In this document: positions 8,809 through 17,689 of the stretch, piece after piece
Position numbering within the stretch: the first letter of the stretch is position 1
How the letters are laid out: each line of letters opens with the position of its first letter
Made by a program: the position numbers and the translations under genes
From: Flavobacterium sp. ENC
GTDB lineage: Bacteria > Bacteroidota > Bacteroidia > Flavobacteriales > Flavobacteriaceae
Reading direction: 5' to 3'
DNA: 64,000 nt
Assembly: GCF_020991415.1 (NCBI RefSeq)
Contig: NZ_JAJMOY010000001.1
Span: 682,001 to 746,000, forward strand
The notes under the pieces: model-generated
Told to the model about the DNA's origin: nothing
What the model saw: only the letters and a program-made list of their open reading frames with translations
Database searches by the model: none

Positions 8809-10008
8809 CTAATCTAACAGCTTTTTACTCACACGGCTGCTGGCAATTAAAGAAGCCACAAAGCCAAGAGAAACAATAGTTCCCATTACAATCAGAACAT
8901 TTTCTAATGTAAAAACTACAGGATATGCCAAAGTCGGCGTAATCATAATCAACTCGTATTGCTGCTGCAGCAATACTAAAATGATTCCCAGAACAAGGCC
9001 AATAATACCCCCGAAAACACTGAGCAGAGTTCCCTGAAGCAAAAAGATCTTTCTCAGATGATTGATTTCTGTTCCCAAATTAAAAAGGGTTTTCAGATTT
9101 CCTTTCTTGTCCAGAATCATCATGATCAAAGCGCCGATCAGATTAAAAAGCGCAACGATAATAACCAGGGTGAAAATCAGATAAACGGCAATATTTTCGG
9201 TGTTGAGCATTTTATACAAAGACTCGTTGAGCTGTGCCCTGTTTTTTAAAGTAATCTTATTTTGAAAAATCTTTTCTAATTTGGATTTGATGGCAGCTTC
9301 GTCTCCATTCTCTTTCAGATTAAATTCAATTCCTGAAATCTGGTTGGGTTTGTACAGCAATAATTCCTGTGCCAGCCCTAAATCGGTAAATACATATTTT
9401 GAATCCAGTTCTTCGCTAATCGAATAAATTCCGACTGGCAAAACATCTGTTTTATTAAATGCTTCTTCGGGATTTTCAAAGGCTCCTTTTCCGGGTTTAG
9501 GAGCAAGAATCTGCAATGGGTTTTCAAAATCAAGCAATCCCATAGAAAAATCCCTGGCAATTCCATAACCAACAACTACCTGATAACTATCGGGTTTCAG
9601 CCATTGTCCGTTGAACAATTTCCTTTTGATATCGTTTACGACTACATAATTACTGTCAACCCCTTTGATGTACGTTACTTGTTGCTTGTCTTTAAAAATA
9701 AACAAAACACGTTCCTCGATAATTTTAGTATAGGAAGCGACACCGTCAATTTTCTTAATCTGGCTTTCCTGATCAGGTGTCAGTAAAAATGATTTTCCAT
9801 AGGTACTGGTCATTTTTAAATCCGGATCAATTTCATTTGTGAATGAAAGGCTAAACACTTTTAGTCCGCTAAAAACGGACAATACCACAAACAAAGCCAT
9901 TGTACCAACGATAATTCCCATGCTGGCAATACGATTGATAATATTTATAGCATTATTTTTACTTCTGCTAAAAATGTAACGTTTGGCTATGTAAAGCGGA
10001 AAATTCAA
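8809..10008 (-). CDS. FtsX-like / LolC-E type ABC transporter permease
   Basis: 399 aa inner-membrane protein. The N-terminus (FPLYIAKRYIFSRSKNNAINIINRIA) runs into a first helix at ~25-50, followed by a periplasmic MacB-type domain of ~220 residues and three C-terminal helices (~270-390) of the FtsX fold. This is the layout of LolC/LolE lipoprotein-release permeases. No ABC ATPase lies beside it, so any ATPase partner must be elsewhere. It starts 1 base after rbfA ends, an arrangement that implies co-transcription from the rbfA promoter. Confidence 0.87.
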   Translation of the reverse strand: MNFPLYIAKRYIFSRSKNNAINIINRIASMGIIVGTMALFVVLSVFSGLKVFSLSFTNEIDPDLKMTSTYGKSFLLTPDQESQIKKIDGVASYTKIIEERVLFIFKDKQQVTYIKGVDSNYVVVNDIKRKLFNGQWLKPDSYQVVVGYGIARDFSMGLLDFENPLQILAPKPGKGAFENPEEAFNKTDVLPVGIYSISEELDSKYVFTDLGLAQELLLYKPNQISGIEFNLKENGDEAAIKSKLEKIFQNKITLKNRAQLNESLYKMLNTENIAVYLIFTLVIIVALFNLIGALIMMILDKKGNLKTLFNLGTEINHLRKIFLLQGTLLSVFGGIIGLVLGIILVLLQQQYELIMITPTLAYPVVFTLENVLIVMGTIVSLGFVASLIASSRVSKKLLD

Positions 10009-10009
10009 T

Positions 10010-10402
10010 TTATGACTTTCTTCTTTTGTCTAAAAGATCACGATTTTCGATTGGGTTTTCTCTGTTCGATAAAGCATTATCAATTTTCTCGATATAATCT
10101 AACGAGTCATCAATAAAGAATACCAGGTTTGGTACACGACGCAATTGCAAACGCACACGTTGCGATAAATCGTGTTTGATTAAAGTAGTATTCGATTTAA
10201 TTCCTTCTAAAGTTTCTTTGGCTTTCTCCTGAGGAAAGATGCTTAAATATACTGTTGCCACTGATAAATCTGAAGTCACACTAACTTTGGATACAGAAAT
10301 TACTAAATTATTAATTCCGTTTTTTCGCACTTCACCTTGCAAGATATCAACCAAATCTTTTTGGATGACACCGCCTATTTTTTTCTGTCTATTTGTTTCC
10401 AT
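10010..10402 (-). CDS. rbfA: 30S ribosome-binding factor A
   Basis: 130 aa, the usual RbfA length. It begins METNRQKKIGGVIQKDLVDIL and contains VTSDLSVATVYLSIFP and LRRVPNLVFFIDDSLDYIEKID, diagnostic of the KH-like fold that helps late 30S maturation and 16S 5'-end processing, including cold adaptation. The start ATG is the only methionine near the N-terminus. A good promoter box ends at 10407, only four bases before the ATG, so the mRNA may have almost no leader. The FtsX-like gene follows after one base. Confidence 0.94.
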   Translation of the reverse strand: METNRQKKIGGVIQKDLVDILQGEVRKNGINNLVISVSKVSVTSDLSVATVYLSIFPQEKAKETLEGIKSNTTLIKHDLSQRVRLQLRRVPNLVFFIDDSLDYIEKIDNALSNRENPIENRDLLDKRRKS

Positions 10403-10406
10403 ACTG

Positions 10407-10439
10407 CAAAAATACTATTTTAAATTTCAATCAATACAA
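10407..10439 (-). promoter_or_regulatory. Bacteroidetes-type promoter for rbfA
   Basis: On the minus strand, TTG (10439-10437), 22 bases, then TATTTTTG (10414-10407). The predicted transcription start falls at or next to the ATG (10402-10400), suggesting a leaderless or nearly leaderless message. Confidence 0.6.
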
Positions 10440-10630
10440 TTTCAAATAAACAATAAAATGATTTTTGCATTCTTCTTTATTACAATTTCGATTTTGATTT
10501 CGTTTTTCGATAAAATACCAAAGCAGTTTCTTTATTACCAGCGAAAAGCCTACCGTTTTCAGGTGACAAAAATCATATTTTATATAAGAAATATTCTACA
10601 CATTTGACACCAACAAAACAACTTTTAATT

Positions 10631-11050
10631 ATGAAAAAAAGAGAACCAATCAGTCATATAATGACTACAAGTGTCGTTACTGTAAATCAAAATGATGAGC
10701 TCAAAGAAGTAGTCGAAAAACTAAAATCAAACTCTATTCGACACATTCCTGTTGTAAATGGCAACGAAGTTGTTGGCATTATAAGTCGTTCTGACATAAA
10801 CAGATTAACCTTTGGCGCCTTGTTTGAGGGGCAGCAAGGGGTCGATGACGCAATTCTTGAAATGCTTTCCATCGCACAAATAATGACTCACAAACCTAAA
10901 ACAGTTTCGCCTGAAACCAGTATCAGGGAATTAGTTGAAATTTTTGCAAAAGAAGAGTTTCACGCCTTACCTGTGGTGGATAAAGGAATACTAAAAGGTA
11001 TTGTGACCACAACTGATGTCATGCGGTATTTTTTAGAGCAATATGATTAA
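10631..11050 (+). CDS. CBS-pair domain protein
   Basis: 139 aa made almost wholly of two CBS motifs: residues ~8-65 (IMTTSVVTVNQNDEL ... NGNEVVGIISRSDI) and ~80-137 (IMTHKPKTVSPETSI ... KGILKGIVTTTDV). CBS pairs bind adenosine nucleotides such as AMP or ATP and usually control another protein; no effector domain is fused here. The frame is open from 10604, but MKKREPISHIM (10631) fits the domain start. It stands alone on the plus strand, is divergent from rbfA, and has a terminator hairpin after its stop. The target is unknown. Confidence 0.88.
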   Translation: MKKREPISHIMTTSVVTVNQNDELKEVVEKLKSNSIRHIPVVNGNEVVGIISRSDINRLTFGALFEGQQGVDDAILEMLSIAQIMTHKPKTVSPETSIRELVEIFAKEEFHALPVVDKGILKGIVTTTDVMRYFLEQYD

Positions 11051-11068
11051 AAAATTTGACAAAAAAAA

Positions 11069-11092
11069 GGAGCTTCATTAGCTCCCTTTTTT
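11069..11092. terminator. Two-way intrinsic terminator between CBS gene and EnvC-like gene
   Basis: GGAGC (11069-11073), a 7-base loop, GCTCC (11081-11085), then a T run; an A run precedes the stem, so it works in both directions. It separates the convergent genes, and the T run reaches the stop codon of the minus-strand gene. Confidence 0.85.
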
Positions 11093-12345
11093 TATCTGTT
11101 TTGCAACCATCCTTCCGGATTATTATTGGATGTATTCTGAAGAATCAAAAACTTAATAATTGTTTTCCCTGTGTCTCCACTAGTTCTGACTTTTCCGATA
11201 CTTTGTTTGATATTTACTTTATCTCCCTTATTTACAAATACCTGACTTAAATTTTGGTATACTGTAAAATAATCTCCGTGTTGTATCATAACAGCTCTGT
11301 TTATTGGAGATAAAACCATAATACTGGACACTTCTCCTTCAAAAACGGCCCGAGCATTTGCACCTTGCTCGGTCGTGATCTCTACTCCTGAATTATGAAC
11401 CGTTAATGACGGATACAGTGGGTGAGGCTGATCTCCATAACCCAGTGAAATAAATCCTTTTTCTACCGGCCATGGTAATTTCCCACGGTTTGCTTTAAAG
11501 TCTGCCGCTAAAATTTTTCCTTCCGGCGTTAATGCAATTTTAGAAGAGGAAACAGGTGCGTTGGATGGTGCCGATCCCGGATTGTCTTTTGCTTTTTCAA
11601 GAGCTGCTTTTCTATTCGCCTCAGCAATAGCTTCACGAATCAAACGATCAATTTGTCGGTCAATTCTTTTGGCTTCCTGTTGTTTGCTTCTTGTATCTGC
11701 AATAATTTTATTTTTATCTTTTTTAATGGAATTCACCAGTTTTTGCTGCTCTTTTTTCTCCGCTTCCAAAGCCAGTCGTTCTTTCTGATTTTCAGCAATA
11801 ATTTTTTTCTTATCCTGTCGCTGACCATTCAGTTTTGCATTGAAATCGACTAACTGAGCACTTTTAGACTGAATTTCCAATCCCTGGTTTTTTCTGAAAT
11901 TCGTATATTGTTTTAAATACTGTGCTCTTTTATAGGCCTGCAAAAAGCTTTCCGAAGATAAAATAAACATCGCCCTGCTTTGCTCGGAACGGCTTTTATA
12001 AGATTTAAGTATCATTTTAGCATAATCTTCTTTAAGGACTGTTAGCTCTTTTTTTAACTTGTTAACCTTAACCTGATTAATATACATGTCATTGCTCAGC
12101 AATCTTTCCTGCTTTGCTGTGGTATTGATTAGTTTTTCTTTCAGCTTAATTTTATTTGCCTGAATTAAAAATACATTTACCGCTGATTTTTCTTTTTTCT
12201 TTACGGATTGCAGCATTTTTTCGTTGTCTCTAATTTCCTGCTGAATCTGAGCTTTTCGCTGTTCAAGTTTTTCTTGTTGCGAATCTTGTGCCCACATTAA
12301 TGTAGTGGCGCATATAAAAATTAGGCTTAGGAGAAATTTTGGCAT
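11092..12345 (-). CDS. EnvC-like murein hydrolase activator (degenerate LytM/M23)
   Basis: 417 aa from the ATG at 12345, which gives a clean signal peptide MPKFLLSLIFICATTLMWAQ; a longer frame from a TTG (12366) would start inside a promoter box. Residues ~20-240 are charged coiled coil (QEKLEQRKAQIQQEI ...), followed by a linker and a C-terminal LytM domain. Zinc-site residues are lost: the HxxxD position reads HNSGVE and the HxH position reads IIKFLI. This predicts a non-catalytic activator of an Amidase_3 enzyme in cell separation, as with EnvC/NlpD. It is the last gene of the envelope operon, after DUF4292. Confidence 0.88.
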   Translation of the reverse strand: MPKFLLSLIFICATTLMWAQDSQQEKLEQRKAQIQQEIRDNEKMLQSVKKKEKSAVNVFLIQANKIKLKEKLINTTAKQERLLSNDMYINQVKVNKLKKELTVLKEDYAKMILKSYKSRSEQSRAMFILSSESFLQAYKRAQYLKQYTNFRKNQGLEIQSKSAQLVDFNAKLNGQRQDKKKIIAENQKERLALEAEKKEQQKLVNSIKKDKNKIIADTRSKQQEAKRIDRQIDRLIREAIAEANRKAALEKAKDNPGSAPSNAPVSSSKIALTPEGKILAADFKANRGKLPWPVEKGFISLGYGDQPHPLYPSLTVHNSGVEITTEQGANARAVFEGEVSSIMVLSPINRAVMIQHGDYFTVYQNLSQVFVNKGDKVNIKQSIGKVRTSGDTGKTIIKFLILQNTSNNNPEGWLQNR

Positions 12346-12363
12346 GTTTCTGTTTTCTTTTTG

Positions 12364-12371
12364 CAAATTTA
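12364..12371 (-). promoter_or_regulatory. Internal -7 box before EnvC-like gene
   Basis: TAAATTTG on the minus strand matches TAnnTTTG and overlaps the stop codon of the DUF4292 gene. It implies an extra promoter for the activator gene and decides its start at 12345. I did not find a convincing -33 box. Confidence 0.45.
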
Positions 12372-13148
12372 CTTAATTATAACCTTTTTATAGTCACTTG
12401 GTACGCTATAAGGAAAAGAAAGTTCTTCGTTGAATGTAATATTGTTGTAATTTAAATTTATGTCTGTTTTTCCTTTTGGCTGAACCGCATTAATTTCGAT
12501 TGCTGTTGGAATGGTTCCCTGATCAAAAGTTTTAGTATCAGAATATCTGATCTCTAATGTCCTGTTTTCGGAAGGCTGTGAAATTTGTTCTTTTTGCAGC
12601 AAATATTTTTCCGGTTCCAAAAAGAACGTTTTTTTAATATTTGTTTCTTTCTCATCCTCCAGGCGGAAAAGATTTTCTACAATAGTCTGTGTATATTTTC
12701 CTTTTCTCAGGTCGTCCAAAGCTTCTCCAATCAATAAATTTTGCACTTTGCTGTAATCTAATTCTGTTCCCAGCCATTTACTAAGACTAGTAAAATCACC
12801 TTCGTAATACGTACTGTTTATTTTTTCATAATAACTTACAGATGAAGGAGTGATCAAAGCTTTTGCCATTGTGATTCCAAGAAAACGAACACTGATTAAA
12901 ATCTGCTTGTCTTTTTCGATTTTAATTTCGGCAGAAACATTTTGGCTTTGTTTCTCATCAACATATCTGGCACTCGATTTTATGTATAATGTCTTGAAAT
13001 CTAATTTATTGTCATAATGTTTTTCAATTGCTTTTTTGTCTGTTTTTACCTCGACAACTTCGGCAGTATTGTTTTGTACGGCAACCGCTTTAGATTTACA
13101 GGAAACCGCAAAAACGGATACCACTAGTATGGCTATATATTTTTTCAT
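12369..13148 (-). CDS. DUF4292 lipoprotein
   Basis: 259 aa. The N-terminus MKKYIAILVVSVFAVSC is a lipoprotein signal with Cys17. The body (FKTLYIKSSARYVDEKQSQNVSAEIKI, SVRFLGITMAKALITPSSVSYYEKI) matches the DUF4292 family, which resembles the LolA/LppX/OmpA-associated lipid-carrier fold. It is probably outer-membrane anchored and may bind a hydrophobic ligand. It sits between a TPR protein (12-base gap) and the EnvC-like activator, in an operon that also handles sugar nucleotides, so an envelope-building role is likely. No experimental role is known to me. Confidence 0.86.
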   Translation of the reverse strand: MKKYIAILVVSVFAVSCKSKAVAVQNNTAEVVEVKTDKKAIEKHYDNKLDFKTLYIKSSARYVDEKQSQNVSAEIKIEKDKQILISVRFLGITMAKALITPSSVSYYEKINSTYYEGDFTSLSKWLGTELDYSKVQNLLIGEALDDLRKGKYTQTIVENLFRLEDEKETNIKKTFFLEPEKYLLQKEQISQPSENRTLEIRYSDTKTFDQGTIPTAIEINAVQPKGKTDINLNYNNITFNEELSFPYSVPSDYKKVIIK

Positions 13149-13160
13149 CTACTTAGTCTT

Positions 13161-14510
13161 TTATTTTTTTTTCTTTAATACTTCATTTGCCTTCAAAAAG
13201 TATTCCTCTTTTTTCTTGGTATCTCCCAGACCATTGTAAGCCTCTCCTAACTGAATATTAAAATTTGCTTCCAGCTTTAGATCATCAACGACATAATCAA
13301 GTCCCATTTCTAAAACGGTTTTTGCATTCTTAAATTGTTTCAACTGGTTGTTCCCTAAACCGGCATAGTAATAAAACTGTGGCTGACTCGGATAAACTTC
13401 AATCATATACATCGCTCTTTTTGTCAAAGGCTCAAATTGTTTTGCCTGCGTGTAAGCTTCAAGCAAAAGTAAATTGGTTTCCCGATCTGTGTCTGAATTC
13501 GATTTCAGCTCTTTTTCGTAATATTTAATCGCGTTTTCAAATTGGTTTTTACTGTGATAAAATTTTCCGATTTCTTTAGCAACGTCGATTTCTTTATCGT
13601 TGTCAAAATAAGAAATTGCTTTTTCAAGATCCGGAGCGTACTGCGGATTTTTATTCACATAAATCAAAAACTCATTTAAGGTACGATGTTTTATTTTGGA
13701 ATCAATTTTGGAACTTGACAAAATTACATTCATCGCCTTAATTGCTTTATCGGCCTGATTGGCATCCAGATATCCTTTGAACAGACTTACCTGCGCCCAC
13801 TCAGAAGTTGGAATTTCTTTGGCTAATTGCTTTGCCACATCTAAGGCCTTATCAGTTTCTTCTCCTTTTGAATAGAGAAAAATCAGGTTTATATAATTTG
13901 ATTCTTCTTTCGGATTTTTCTTAATCTCACTGATCAGATTGCCAATTTCGGCATTCTGATATTTCCCCTGAGATAAAATCTGGTTTTTATAAATTTCACG
14001 ATCCGATGACTTCCCAAACTTATCGTTCATTTCGTTAATCGCAACCAGTGCTTTATCGAATTGATTGGTGATCATATACAACGAAATCAAATCATCTTTA
14101 TATTCTTCATCAAAAACAATAATTTTCTGAATGGTTTCAATAGCTAAAGGGTAATTTTTGGTTTCAAAACTTACATCATAAATTCCCAGCCAGAACCATT
14201 TGTTTTTGGGATCCAGCTGAGTGGCTTTTTCAAAGGAATCCTGTGCGTTTCTATATTGCTTTAAAGCCAGATAATTTTTGCCTAATTCAAAATAAGCAAC
14301 AGCATCATTCGGTTTTAGTTTAATACATTTCTCTAATGAAACAATGGCTTTATCGTAATTTTCAATTCCTTTTTGCTTTAATGATTCGTAAAAAGAATCC
14401 TGATACTGATCGGTAGCCATAGCAATATCTTCCGGTTCGGTCTGAGCCATAACTGAAGCTGTATTGCCAAATAAAGCAAAAAATAAAATTACCAAAAACC
14501 CTTTTTTCAT
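13161..14510 (-). CDS. Secreted tetratricopeptide repeat protein
   Basis: 449 aa with signal peptide MKKGFLVILFFALFGNTASVMAQ. About eight TPR units follow; the clearest are NDAVAYFELGKNYLALKQYRNAQDSF (~residues 68-93), a second near ~330 (FYHSKNQFENAIKYYEKEL) and a last one near ~415. A periplasmic scaffold for protein-protein contacts is likely. It lies between the sugar nucleotidyltransferase and the DUF4292 lipoprotein. Nothing in the sequence shows enzymatic activity. Confidence 0.88.
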   Translation of the reverse strand: MKKGFLVILFFALFGNTASVMAQTEPEDIAMATDQYQDSFYESLKQKGIENYDKAIVSLEKCIKLKPNDAVAYFELGKNYLALKQYRNAQDSFEKATQLDPKNKWFWLGIYDVSFETKNYPLAIETIQKIIVFDEEYKDDLISLYMITNQFDKALVAINEMNDKFGKSSDREIYKNQILSQGKYQNAEIGNLISEIKKNPKEESNYINLIFLYSKGEETDKALDVAKQLAKEIPTSEWAQVSLFKGYLDANQADKAIKAMNVILSSSKIDSKIKHRTLNEFLIYVNKNPQYAPDLEKAISYFDNDKEIDVAKEIGKFYHSKNQFENAIKYYEKELKSNSDTDRETNLLLLEAYTQAKQFEPLTKRAMYMIEVYPSQPQFYYYAGLGNNQLKQFKNAKTVLEMGLDYVVDDLKLEANFNIQLGEAYNGLGDTKKKEEYFLKANEVLKKKK

Positions 14511-14550
14511 CCTTTTTTATAATCCCATTTCTAATTAAAAAATCCCTGAA

Positions 14551-15567
14551 CTACTCCAAAACAGAATAATCACCAATGCTGATACTGGTAAACTTACCAT
14601 CATAACTAACGTGATTTCCTATCATAGCATTGTCTAAGTTAGCATTTTTAATTTGGGAATAGGTCTGCACTAAGCTATTTTTAACAGTACTGTCACTAAC
14701 GTGGCATCCCTTTCCTAAAGAAACATTTGGCCCTACCGTTGCATTTTTCAACACTACATTTTCCCCGATATAACAAGGAGGAATAATTGTTGAGTTTTCT
14801 AATACTACATTGTAATCCACTAAATGCTCGCCATCATTATGTAAAAAGCCCAGCATTCTTGTATTCGTTTCAACGGTTACATCTTTGTTTCCGCAGTCCA
14901 TCCATTCGTCAACACTTCCGGTTTTAAAAACTTTCCCGTTGGCCATCATTGCTTTAATTCCGTCATTGATCTGATACTCTCCTCCATTCTGGATGTTATT
15001 ATCCAAAACATTCTGAAGTTCTTTTTTCAAATCACCCACTTCTTTAAAATAATAAATACCAATAACTGCTAAATCGCTTACAAACTCTTTTGGTTTTTCA
15101 ACCAACTCTATAATTTCATTATTTGTGTTCAGTTTTACAACTCCAAAAGCTTCGGGCTGTTCTACTTGTTTTACCCAAATTACAGCATCTGCTTGCGGAT
15201 CTAATTCAAAATCTGCTCTGATTAAAGTGTCAGCATAAGCAATTACAGCCGGTCCGGAAAGGGATTCTTTGGCACACATAATAGCATGTCCGGTTCCTAA
15301 AGGCAAATCCTGACGGTAGATAGATGCTTTTGCACCCAGGCTTCCGGCAAGTTCTTCCAAACTGGCAACAAGGTCCTCTCCAAAAAAAGCAGGATCTCCA
15401 AGTATGAATGCAACTTCCTCAATAGGTTCTTTTAAAATTTCAGCAATATCTTCCACCAAACGATGTACAATTGATTTTCCCGCAACAGGAATTAATGGTT
15501 TGGGAACTGTTAAAGTATGTGGTCTAAGCCGCGATCCGCGACCCGCCATTGGAACGATTATTTTCAT
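14551..15567 (-). CDS. NDP-sugar pyrophosphorylase-like nucleotidyltransferase
   Basis: 338 aa. The N-terminal nucleotidyltransferase begins IVPMAGRGSRLRPHTLTVPKPLIPVAGK, the classic GXGXRL...PKP signature, and has LPLGTGHAI and EWMDCG further on. Residues ~250-325 form left-handed beta-helix hexapeptide repeats (NSTIIPPCYIG, NATVGPNVSLG, NLDNAMIG). It would make an NDP-sugar from a sugar-1-phosphate and an NTP; glucose- or mannose-type substrates are both possible. Together with dut and a flippase upstream, it likely supplies envelope glycan synthesis. Confidence 0.88.
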   Translation of the reverse strand: MKIIVPMAGRGSRLRPHTLTVPKPLIPVAGKSIVHRLVEDIAEILKEPIEEVAFILGDPAFFGEDLVASLEELAGSLGAKASIYRQDLPLGTGHAIMCAKESLSGPAVIAYADTLIRADFELDPQADAVIWVKQVEQPEAFGVVKLNTNNEIIELVEKPKEFVSDLAVIGIYYFKEVGDLKKELQNVLDNNIQNGGEYQINDGIKAMMANGKVFKTGSVDEWMDCGNKDVTVETNTRMLGFLHNDGEHLVDYNVVLENSTIIPPCYIGENVVLKNATVGPNVSLGKGCHVSDSTVKNSLVQTYSQIKNANLDNAMIGNHVSYDGKFTSISIGDYSVLE

Positions 15568-15655
15568 TTGTCTTTTATTTTTTATGGGAAGATTAAAAAA
15601 TCTTCAATTGGTTTGGTCTGTTGTAAAGTTGGAGACTGAAAGCTGAGACTGCAGG

Positions 15656-16090
15656 CTATTTTACGCCCGTGCTTCCAAAACCGCCTTCGCCTCTGGAAGT
15701 TACTGAAAGTTCTTCGACTTCAATCCACTCCGCTCTTTCGTGTCTGGCAATAATCAATTGTGCAATTCTTTCTCCGTTTTCAATTACAAAAACTTCATTT
15801 GACAAATTTACTAAAATTACACCTATCTCGCCTCTGTAATCAGCATCTACAGTTCCTGGCGAATTTAAAACGGTAACCCCTTTTTTGGCCGCAAGACCAC
15901 TTCTTGGTCTCACCTGTGCTTCGTATCCGATTGGTAATTCAATAAAAAGTCCCGTTTTTACAATAGTTCTTTCTAATGGTTTTAAGGTTATTGATTCATT
16001 CAGATTGGCACGTAAATCCATTCCTGCCGAAGCAATGGTTTCGTAGTTCGGAAGCGCGTGCTGTGATGTATTGATTATTTGTATTTTCAT
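15656..16090 (-). CDS. dut: dUTP diphosphatase
   Basis: 144 aa trimeric dUTPase that hydrolyses dUTP to dUMP, keeping uracil out of DNA and feeding dTMP synthesis. All five motifs are visible: [36 protein letters not shown] with the catalytic aspartate, RIAQLII, and the C-terminal arginine-glycine arm [10 protein letters not shown]. Length is normal. It sits between a flippase gene (43-base gap) and the nucleotidyltransferase gene; this pairing with envelope genes is a genomic habit and need not reflect a shared function. Confidence 0.97.
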   Translation of the reverse strand: MKIQIINTSQHALPNYETIASAGMDLRANLNESITLKPLERTIVKTGLFIELPIGYEAQVRPRSGLAAKKGVTVLNSPGTVDADYRGEIGVILVNLSNEVFVIENGERIAQLIIARHERAEWIEVEELSVTSRGEGGFGSTGVK

Positions 16091-16133
16091 TTTTATTTAA
16101 AATCTTAAAAACAAAATTGGTTTTAAACCGATC

Positions 16134-17594
16134 TTATTTTCTATTCATAATTCCTTTGATGGTGTCTTTTTCATTGTGGTACACAAAGTAAATAAAGACT
16201 AAAAGTAACGGGATTCCAACATAATATTTTTCCCTGAATCCGTAAAAAGAAATGGCGGAAAATAAAATTGAAATGCCTAAATAAGCGCCTATCTTTTTCA
16301 TATCATACGGTATCGGATAATACTTGTTTCCTAAAACATAGGATATCAGCATCATGGAACCGTAGGCAGAAATAGTCGCAATTGCAGATCCGTAATAACT
16401 GTATTTTGGAATCAGGAAGTAATTCAAAACCAGGGTTACGATTGCTCCAATAATAGAAATGTAAGCTCCTATTTTAGTCTGGTCTGTAAGTTTATACCAA
16501 ACAGATAAGTTATTGTAAATTCCCAAAAAGAAATTGGCCAGTATGATTAATGGTACCACTTTCATGGCTTCCCAATAGGATTTATTATCCAGTAAAAGAA
16601 ACTTTAAAAAGTCTGCAAATACGATAACTCCCAATAAAATCAGGGAGCCAAAAATGACAAAATATTTCGTGATGACGGCATACGTCTGAGGAGCGTTTGC
16701 ATTTTTGGAATGACTGAAAAAGAAAGGTTCAATACCCAGTCTGAAAGCCGTTGCAAACAAAACCATAAATAAACCTAATTTATAACAGGCTGAATAGGCT
16801 CCAACTTCAGATTTAGCTAAGTTTTCCGGCAACAAATAGCCCAGTAAAATTTTATCAAAATGTTCGTTAACCGCAAAGGCAAGTCCTGCGACAAGAATCG
16901 GCAAACCGTATTTCATCATTTTTTTCCAAAGTACAGGATCAAATTTTCGTCCAAGCGAAAGATAATTTGGCGATAAAACCACGAAAGTGGCTAAACTCGC
17001 CAGCAAATTAGCAATGAAAATATAAGCGATCTGAAAGTTCTCTACATATAAATTATCCCAAACCGAATTAGGATGAGACGCTGCAAGTTTTGGTAAGTAT
17101 ATTAAAAAGAAGAAATTCAGTACCATATTAATTACCACATTTCCAATTTTAATAGCTGCATAAACCATTGGCCTCTGATTGGCCCTAAGTTTAGAAAATG
17201 GCACTAAAACCAATGCATCCAAAACCAAAATCCAAACCGAATATGTAATATATTGGGTGTCAACTTCGGCCCAGTTGGCCAGTGTATTCCTGAAAATTAA
17301 AGCTGCAAACAAAAATCCTATTGAGGACCAGAAAATAGATATGGTAGAAGTTGCGATGACATTTTTCTTATCTTCTTCAGCGCTGTAAAACCTAAAAAAA
17401 GCAGTTTCCATTCCGTACGAGAGGACCACATTAAAGAATACCATCCAGGACAAAACGATAGAAACTTCTCCGTACTCGGCTGTTGGTAAAATACCGGTGT
17501 ACAATCTGACTAACAAAAAACTTAGCATTCGCGGCAAAACCGTTGCTAGTCCGTAAATAGCAGTTTGTTTAAATAGATTCTTATATAATCCCAA
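16134..17594 (-). CDS. Polysaccharide/lipid-linked oligosaccharide flippase
   Basis: 486 aa with ~14 membrane helices of the MOP (Wzx-like) superfamily. The N-terminus reads GLYKNLFKQTAIYGLATVLPRMLSFLLVRLYTG, and NEHFDKILLGYLLPENLAKSEVGAYSACYK lies mid-protein. It would move a lipid-linked glycan precursor across the inner membrane. The frame is open to a TTG at 17624, but that codon lies inside a promoter box (17622-17629), so I prefer the TTG at 17594. It is the first gene of a six-gene minus-strand group ending in the EnvC-like activator. Confidence 0.87.
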   Translation of the reverse strand: MGLYKNLFKQTAIYGLATVLPRMLSFLLVRLYTGILPTAEYGEVSIVLSWMVFFNVVLSYGMETAFFRFYSAEEDKKNVIATSTISIFWSSIGFLFAALIFRNTLANWAEVDTQYITYSVWILVLDALVLVPFSKLRANQRPMVYAAIKIGNVVINMVLNFFFLIYLPKLAASHPNSVWDNLYVENFQIAYIFIANLLASLATFVVLSPNYLSLGRKFDPVLWKKMMKYGLPILVAGLAFAVNEHFDKILLGYLLPENLAKSEVGAYSACYKLGLFMVLFATAFRLGIEPFFFSHSKNANAPQTYAVITKYFVIFGSLILLGVIVFADFLKFLLLDNKSYWEAMKVVPLIILANFFLGIYNNLSVWYKLTDQTKIGAYISIIGAIVTLVLNYFLIPKYSYYGSAIATISAYGSMMLISYVLGNKYYPIPYDMKKIGAYLGISILFSAISFYGFREKYYVGIPLLLVFIYFVYHNEKDTIKGIMNRK

Positions 17595-17621
17595 AATATG
17601 TTTGTAATAAAGTTCGTGAAA

Positions 17622-17629
17622 CAAAAATA
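17622..17629 (-). promoter_or_regulatory. -7 box of flippase-dut-envelope operon
   Basis: TATTTTTG on the minus strand fits TAnnTTTG. It overlaps the most upstream possible start codon and so pushes the flippase start downstream. No clear -33 TTTG at the right distance. Confidence 0.5.
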
Positions 17630-17689
17630 ACCATTTCTTTGGTTAATTATTGCTTTTGTTGATTCAATAAAAAAACTTCAATATAATTT

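Noticed and set aside
10239..10607. Plus-strand gene opposite rbfA
   Set aside because: It is antisense to rbfA, has a low-complexity hydrophobic translation and no family features.
11561..11853. Plus-strand frames over the EnvC-like coiled coil
   Set aside because: Ser/Phe/Leu-rich translations are the mirror of the Lys/Glu-rich coiled coil.
11092..12345. Active M23 metallopeptidase
   Set aside because: Zinc-binding HxH is absent and the first aspartate is replaced; it is better called an activator.
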